From an uncultured Collinsella sp. (lineage in GTDB: Bacteria > Actinomycetota > Coriobacteriia > Coriobacteriales > Coriobacteriaceae): a stretch of DNA of 64,000 nt. The position numbers and the translations under genes were made by a program. Positions 60,399 to 64,000 of the stretch are shown here, piece by piece. Each line of letters begins with the position of its first letter. Position 1 is the stretch's first letter. The notes beneath the pieces were generated by a model that had not been told where the DNA came from, did not search any database, and saw nothing but the letters and a program-made list of their open reading frames with translations. Where the stretch lies: contig CALGZX010000056.1 of assembly GCA_937934165.1 (NCBI GenBank), forward strand, positions 90,372 through 154,371, written 5' to 3'.

Positions 60399-61286
60399 GT
60401 GACAACGATGGAGCGTCGTCCGGATTCCCGTGGCAAGGTTCGTGATATTTACGATGCCGGTGAAAACCTGCTGATGGTCGCCACCGACCGCATTTCTGCG
60501 TTCGACTTCATTCTTCCCGACGAGATTCCGTTTAAGGGAGAGGTGCTCAATTGCATCTCGGCATTCTGGTTCGATAAGTTTGCCGACATCGTTCCCAACC
60601 ATCTCGTTTCCATCGACCCGGCGGATTTCCCCGAGGAGTTTGCTGAGTATCGTGACTACCTCGCTGGCCGCGCCATGCTGGTTAAGAAGGCCCAGACGAT
60701 TCCTATCGAGTGCATCGTCCGCGGCTATCTGACCGGTTCGGGCAAGAAGACCTACGACGAGAACGGCACCGTCTGCGGCATCCAGCTGCCTGAGGGCCTG
60801 ACCGAGGCTTCCAAGCTTCCCGAGCCGTTGTTCACGCCGTCCACGAAGGCCGAGATCGGTGACCACGACGAGAACATCTCGTTCGAGCGTTGCTGCGAGA
60901 TCGTGGGCGAGGACATCGCCACGCAGATTCGTGACCTTTCCCTCAAGATCTACAAGGCCGCTGCCGAGTACGCCGCGACCCGTGGCATCATCATTGCCGA
61001 CACCAAGTTCGAGTTTGGTGTCATCGATGGCAAGGTCACGCTGATCGACGAGTGCCTCACGCCCGACTCCAGCCGTTTCTGGCCTGCTGCCAGCTACGAG
61101 GAGGGCAAGATCCAGCCTAGCTACGACAAGCAATTCGTCCGCAATTGGCTCAAGGCCAACTGGGATATGACGGGGGAGACCCCGCACCTGCCCGCCGAGG
61201 TCATCGATGGCACGTCCGAGCGCTATCGCGAGGCCTTCCAGATCATCACGGGCTCCCAGTTCACAAGCATGAAGGAGAACGCATAA
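60399..61286 (+). CDS. purC: SAICAR synthetase
   Basis: Joins aspartate to CAIR in purine synthesis. The 295-residue product has RGKVRDIYDAGENLLMVATD, ECIVRGYLTGSGKKTY, IADTKFEFGVIDGKVTLIDE and the DECLTPDSSRFWP motif. GTG at 60399 is chosen because AAGGAG lies eight bases upstream; a GTG at 60390 overlaps it. Confidence 0.93.
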   Translation: MTTMERRPDSRGKVRDIYDAGENLLMVATDRISAFDFILPDEIPFKGEVLNCISAFWFDKFADIVPNHLVSIDPADFPEEFAEYRDYLAGRAMLVKKAQTIPIECIVRGYLTGSGKKTYDENGTVCGIQLPEGLTEASKLPEPLFTPSTKAEIGDHDENISFERCCEIVGEDIATQIRDLSLKIYKAAAEYAATRGIIIADTKFEFGVIDGKVTLIDECLTPDSSRFWPAASYEEGKIQPSYDKQFVRNWLKANWDMTGETPHLPAEVIDGTSERYREAFQIITGSQFTSMKENA

Positions 61287-61862
61287 GTGAGTACCCGTAG
61301 CGCCACGAACAAGCGCACGCAATCCCACGAAGTTACCGGGGTTGCGCGCAAGTCTGCCGCATCTGCTAAGCCCGCCCGCCAAGCAGCGAGCTCCGTTCGC
61401 GTCGTGCCGGCTTCGTCTAAGGCACGCCGCAAAGAGCTCGAGAAGGGCGAGAACCTCGAGGGCCTCTCTAAAGAGGAGAAGCGCGCCCGCAAGGCTAAGC
61501 AGCGCGCCAAGGAGGACCGCATCTATACGGTGTCGAATATCCTCCTCAAGCAGGACGAGGACTACACCAAGCGCCGTCGCATCTGGTGGATTGTGCTCGC
61601 CATTGGCATGATGCTCGTCGTGGCAATTTGGGCCTCGCTGTACTTCGCTCCCGCTGGCATGGTGTCCAGCCCTGTCCAGATGGTCGGCATCGTTTTGTCC
61701 TATGTCATCATCCTAGGTGACTTTATCTACGACTTCGCTCGTATTCGTCCCTTGCGCAACATGTACCGCGCGCAGGCCGAGGGCATGTCCGAGAACAAGC
61801 TCAACGCTCTTATCGAGCGCGCAGCTGCCGAGGAGGACAAGAAGGACTCCAAGAAGAAGTAG
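61287..61862 (+). CDS. basic membrane protein, two helices
   Basis: A 191-residue protein: basic, Ser/Ala/Lys-rich N-terminal 100 residues, two hydrophobic segments (WWIVLAIGMMLVVAIWASLY, MVGIVLSYVIILGDFIY), and a charged tail. GTG starts directly after the purC stop. Function unknown. Confidence 0.75.
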   Translation: MSTRSATNKRTQSHEVTGVARKSAASAKPARQAASSVRVVPASSKARRKELEKGENLEGLSKEEKRARKAKQRAKEDRIYTVSNILLKQDEDYTKRRRIWWIVLAIGMMLVVAIWASLYFAPAGMVSSPVQMVGIVLSYVIILGDFIYDFARIRPLRNMYRAQAEGMSENKLNALIERAAAEEDKKDSKKK

Positions 61863-61892
61863 CGTTTGCATACATACTTATCGCTAAGATAT

Positions 61893-61924
61893 AAGGCGCG
61901 TCGTTTTTGCGGCGCGCCTTTTTA
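61893..61924 (+). terminator. terminator after the purC operon
   Basis: AAGGCGCG(T)CG pairs with CGGCGCGCCTT, one wobble, followed by TTTTT. Confidence 0.9.
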
Positions 61925-61951
61925 CTGTTCTATAGATAGATGGAGTGGCAC

Positions 61952-63232
61952 ATGATTCGAGCTGCCCTGACGGTCGAAGAGGCCCTGGAGGGTATGAAGT
62001 CCCTGGAGCCCAAGATTAAAAACTATGCGCGCCTGGTTGTCCGCAAGGGCGTAAACGTTAAGCCCGGCCAGGAAGTCGTCGTTCAGTCTCCGGTTGAGTG
62101 CGCGCCGTTTGCGCGCGTGGTGGTCGCGGAGGCCTATGCTGCCGGCGCCGGCCACGTGACGGTCATCTGGGCCGATGATGCCGTGACGAGGCTCACGTAC
62201 GAGCATGTCGAGAAAAGCTATTTTGAGCAGACGCCCGAGTGGAAGCGCCTGCAGCTGGATTCCCTGGCCCAGGACGGTGCCTGCTTTATCTTTATCGAGG
62301 GTGCGGACCCCGCCGCCCTTAAGGGCATCGATCCCGCTAAGCCCGCTGCAGCTTCTAAGGCAAAGAACACGCAGTGCAAAGTTTTCCGCCGTGGACTGGA
62401 TTACAACATCAATCCGTGGTGCATCGCCGGCGCTCCGGTCGTGGCTTGGGCGCGCGAGGTGTTCCCGGGAGACGCCGATGAGGTTGCAATCTATAAGCTG
62501 TGGAATGCGATTCTGCACACCGCTCGCGCCGATGGCCAGGACCCAGAGAGCGACTGGGAGCTCCATGACGCCGCATTCGAAAAGAACCTGCGTTTCCTGA
62601 ACGACAATCGTTTCGACTGCCTGCATTACACCGCGGCAAATGGAACCGATCTGACGATTGGCATGACGAAGGGTCACGAGTGGGCCGGCGGCAAGGGCAA
62701 GACGCCCGATGGGCACCCCTTCTTCCCCAACATTCCCACCGAGGAAGTCTTCACTTCGCCCGATCGCATGCGCGCCGACGGTATCGTGTACTCGGCCATG
62801 CCGCTCATCCACCACGGCAATAAAGTCGACGATTTTTGGATTAAGTTCGAGGGCGGCCGCGTGGTGGACTACGACGCCCGCGTGGGCAAGGCAACGCTCG
62901 CAAGTATCATCGATACTGACGAGGGCGCTGCTCACCTGGGAGAGGTCGCGCTCATCTCCAAGAACACGCCGATCCGCGAAAGTGGTGTTCTGTTCTACGA
63001 TACGCTCTATGACGAGAACGCTAGCTGCCATCTCGCGCTAGGTGTCGGTTTCCCCGAATGCATCGAGGGTGGGTACGACATGTCCAAGGAGGAGCTCCTG
63101 GAGCATGGTGTTAACGTCTCGAGCACGCACGTCGATTTTATGATCGGCACGGACGACATCGATATTACGGGCATTACGCCTGATGGACGTGAAGTTGTGA
63201 TTTTCCAGAACGGCCAATGGAGTTGGGAATAG
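61952..63232 (+). CDS. M29-family aminopeptidase
   Basis: A 426-residue metallo-aminopeptidase: N domain (YARLVVRKGVNVKPGQEVVV), and the C domain with metal ligands in NIPTEEVFTSPD, FDGGR-like FEGGRVVDYDAR, SCHLALG, and STHVDFMIGTDD (His-x-Asp). It trims N-terminal residues from peptides in the cytosol. The ATG at 61952 has GGAG seven bases upstream; the upstream in-frame ATG at 61940 is part of that leader. Confidence 0.92.
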   Translation: MIRAALTVEEALEGMKSLEPKIKNYARLVVRKGVNVKPGQEVVVQSPVECAPFARVVVAEAYAAGAGHVTVIWADDAVTRLTYEHVEKSYFEQTPEWKRLQLDSLAQDGACFIFIEGADPAALKGIDPAKPAAASKAKNTQCKVFRRGLDYNINPWCIAGAPVVAWAREVFPGDADEVAIYKLWNAILHTARADGQDPESDWELHDAAFEKNLRFLNDNRFDCLHYTAANGTDLTIGMTKGHEWAGGKGKTPDGHPFFPNIPTEEVFTSPDRMRADGIVYSAMPLIHHGNKVDDFWIKFEGGRVVDYDARVGKATLASIIDTDEGAAHLGEVALISKNTPIRESGVLFYDTLYDENASCHLALGVGFPECIEGGYDMSKEELLEHGVNVSSTHVDFMIGTDDIDITGITPDGREVVIFQNGQWSWE

Positions 63233-63251
63233 TCCCAGACCGTGGTACAAT
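63223..63251 (+). promoter_or_regulatory. promoter of tRNA-Lys
   Basis: TTGGGA (63223-63228), 17-base spacer, TACAAT (63246-63251); the -35 overlaps the aminopeptidase stop codon. Confidence 0.6.
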
Positions 63252-63260
63252 GCCACCCGC

Positions 63261-63333
63261 GGGCCGTTAGCTCAGCTGGCAGAGCAGGGGACTTTTAATC
63301 CCAAGGTCCAGGGTTCGAACCCCTGACGGCCCA
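63261..63333 (+). tRNA. tRNA-Lys (TTT)
   Basis: 73 bases: acceptor GGGCCGT with ACGGCCC, anticodon loop CTTTTAA (TTT), T arm CAGGG-TTCGAAC-CCCTG. The 3' CCA is not encoded (ACCC follows), unlike the other tRNAs here. Confidence 0.95.
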
Positions 63334-63347
63334 CCCAAAGATTGTTG

Positions 63348-63380
63348 AGACGGTCAACTTCGGTTGGCCGTCTATTTTGT
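63348..63380 (+). terminator. terminator after tRNA-Lys
   Basis: AGACGGTCAAC pairs with GTTGGCCGTCT (one wobble) around a TTCG loop, followed by ATTTTGT. Confidence 0.85.
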
Positions 63381-63389
63381 TGCCGGTGC

Positions 63390-63405
63390 ACGGGTTCGAA
63401 CCCGT
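63390..63405. repeat. T-loop-like palindrome after tRNA-Lys
   Basis: ACGGGTTCGAACCCGT, a perfect 16-base palindrome preceded by TTGCCGGTGC. Read in reverse it looks like a tRNA T arm and 3' end fragment; a similar fragment follows tRNA-Gly. Confidence 0.5.
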
Positions 63406-63928
63406 ATCTATCTATATATAAGAACGCTTGGCGAACAAAACCCGCCTTTTACCGATAGGAAACAAATAGCTGATGCCTTTGGAGTAAAGTAGCGCTCCAG
63501 AGATGACCGATGTCTCAATACTCATAAAACAGCTGGTCATCGCCAATATCAGAAGCCAATGCTTCAGTTTTAACCTCAGTGACGCGACTGAGGAATCTAT
63601 TTATTTGTGAACAAAATATGGAGTGCGCGATTCCCGCCCCCGGGGCCCCTCCGGTCTGGCAATATATCTCCTTGCCGCGCGGCCCGGTCGAACCGGGAAC
63701 CAGCGCAGGCGTGCACCTTGAGAACCGGATACTGCGAGGATGGACACTTCAAGTGTCGCATCCGGGCAGACATCGAACCATTTGAAATGGTCTAACTTGG
63801 ATTTGTTTTTCGCAAGGCCGCCGAGAGGCGGCCCCGAGAAATTCCTTTTCCTATACTAGAACCATATGAATCGAACGGAACCGATCAGCGAATGACTGAG
63901 AGGACCGGACGGGCTCGAAGCCCATATA
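63406..63928 (+). promoter_or_regulatory. rRNA operon leader region
   Basis: No gene is seen. The region contains CTTGAGAACCGGATACTGCG at 63717-63736, similar to leader and spacer boxes of actinobacterial rRNA operons, a GGCCGCC-GAGA-GGCGGCC hairpin (63816-63833), and a TATACT at 63852-63857 that could be a -10 box but lacks a good -35. Confidence 0.4.
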
Positions 63929-64000
63929 TTTTGGACGGAGAGTTCGATCCTGGCTCAGGATGAACGCTGGCGGCGCGCCTAACACATGCAAGTCGAACGG
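63929..64000 (+). rRNA. 16S ribosomal RNA (5' end only)
   Basis: GGAGAGTTCGATCCTGGCTC and CTAACACATGCAAGTCGAAC are the conserved start of bacterial 16S rRNA. The first base is estimated from alignment to known 5' ends. The rest lies past the right edge. Confidence 0.95.

Noticed and set aside
63579..63795. Open frames of 62-68 codons before the 16S gene
   Set aside because: They lie in the rRNA leader region, lack ribosome sites and contain leader-type boxes.

Overview
The window looks like a chromosome segment around the replication origin of a high-GC, low-branching actinobacterium of the class Coriobacteriia, most likely Collinsella. The evidence is the 5' end of a 16S rRNA gene at the right edge, a PafB/PafC-like WYL pair, Gram-positive surface proteins with sortase signals, and the gene order dnaA-dnaN-recF-dciA-gyrB-gyrA on one side and rpmH-rnpA-yidD-yidC-jag-rsmG-parA-parB on the other. 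The genus is an inference; the sequence was not compared with any database.

Layout. 1-15.5 kb, minus strand: purE (cut by the edge), carB-carA, an ABC exporter with a membrane-anchored partner, a Nudix hydrolase with purD, purA, dnaB, and the rplI-rpsR-ssb-rpsF operon. 15.5-19.7 kb, plus strand: two tRNA-Ser genes, then a minus-strand nuclease-like gene bracketed by two inverted 70-bp hairpins, a TRIC-type channel and a bactofilin-like membrane protein. 19.7-34.6 kb, minus strand: typA, three small genes, tRNA-Ile, gyrA, gyrB, dciA, recF, dnaN, dnaA and a GHKL ATPase. 34.6-40.0 kb, plus strand: rpmH through parB with three perfect parS sites. 40-50.7 kb: rlmN (minus), ddl and a dinG-type helicase-exonuclease (plus), the WYL pair (minus), and an M28-like membrane protein with a huge acidic insertion (plus). 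50.8-54.2 kb, minus: a thioester/SpaA-repeat LPATG surface adhesin. 54.5-64 kb, plus: tRNA-Gly, purB, a TSCPD protein, a Tat lipoprotein, a two-component system, purC, an M29 aminopeptidase, tRNA-Lys, and the start of 16S rRNA.

Almost all core genes point away from about 34.7 kb, which fits an origin there. Two intergenic regions look like origin halves: 34.62-34.80 kb with a cluster of noncanonical DnaA-box-like 9-mers, and 31.28-31.52 kb with similar boxes plus a run of DnaA-trio triplets. The DnaA recognition helix is itself altered (RNHST instead of RDHTT), which may go with the altered boxes. Purine and pyrimidine synthesis genes (purE, purD, purA, purB, purC, carA, carB) are scattered through the window.

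The most unusual things are the hairpin-bounded nuclease element (16288-17558), the GHKL ATPase with a low-complexity Q/P/M linker next to dnaA, the altered DnaA/box pair, and a set of very long intergenic inverted repeats (519-606, 653-694, 737-875, 23371-23556).
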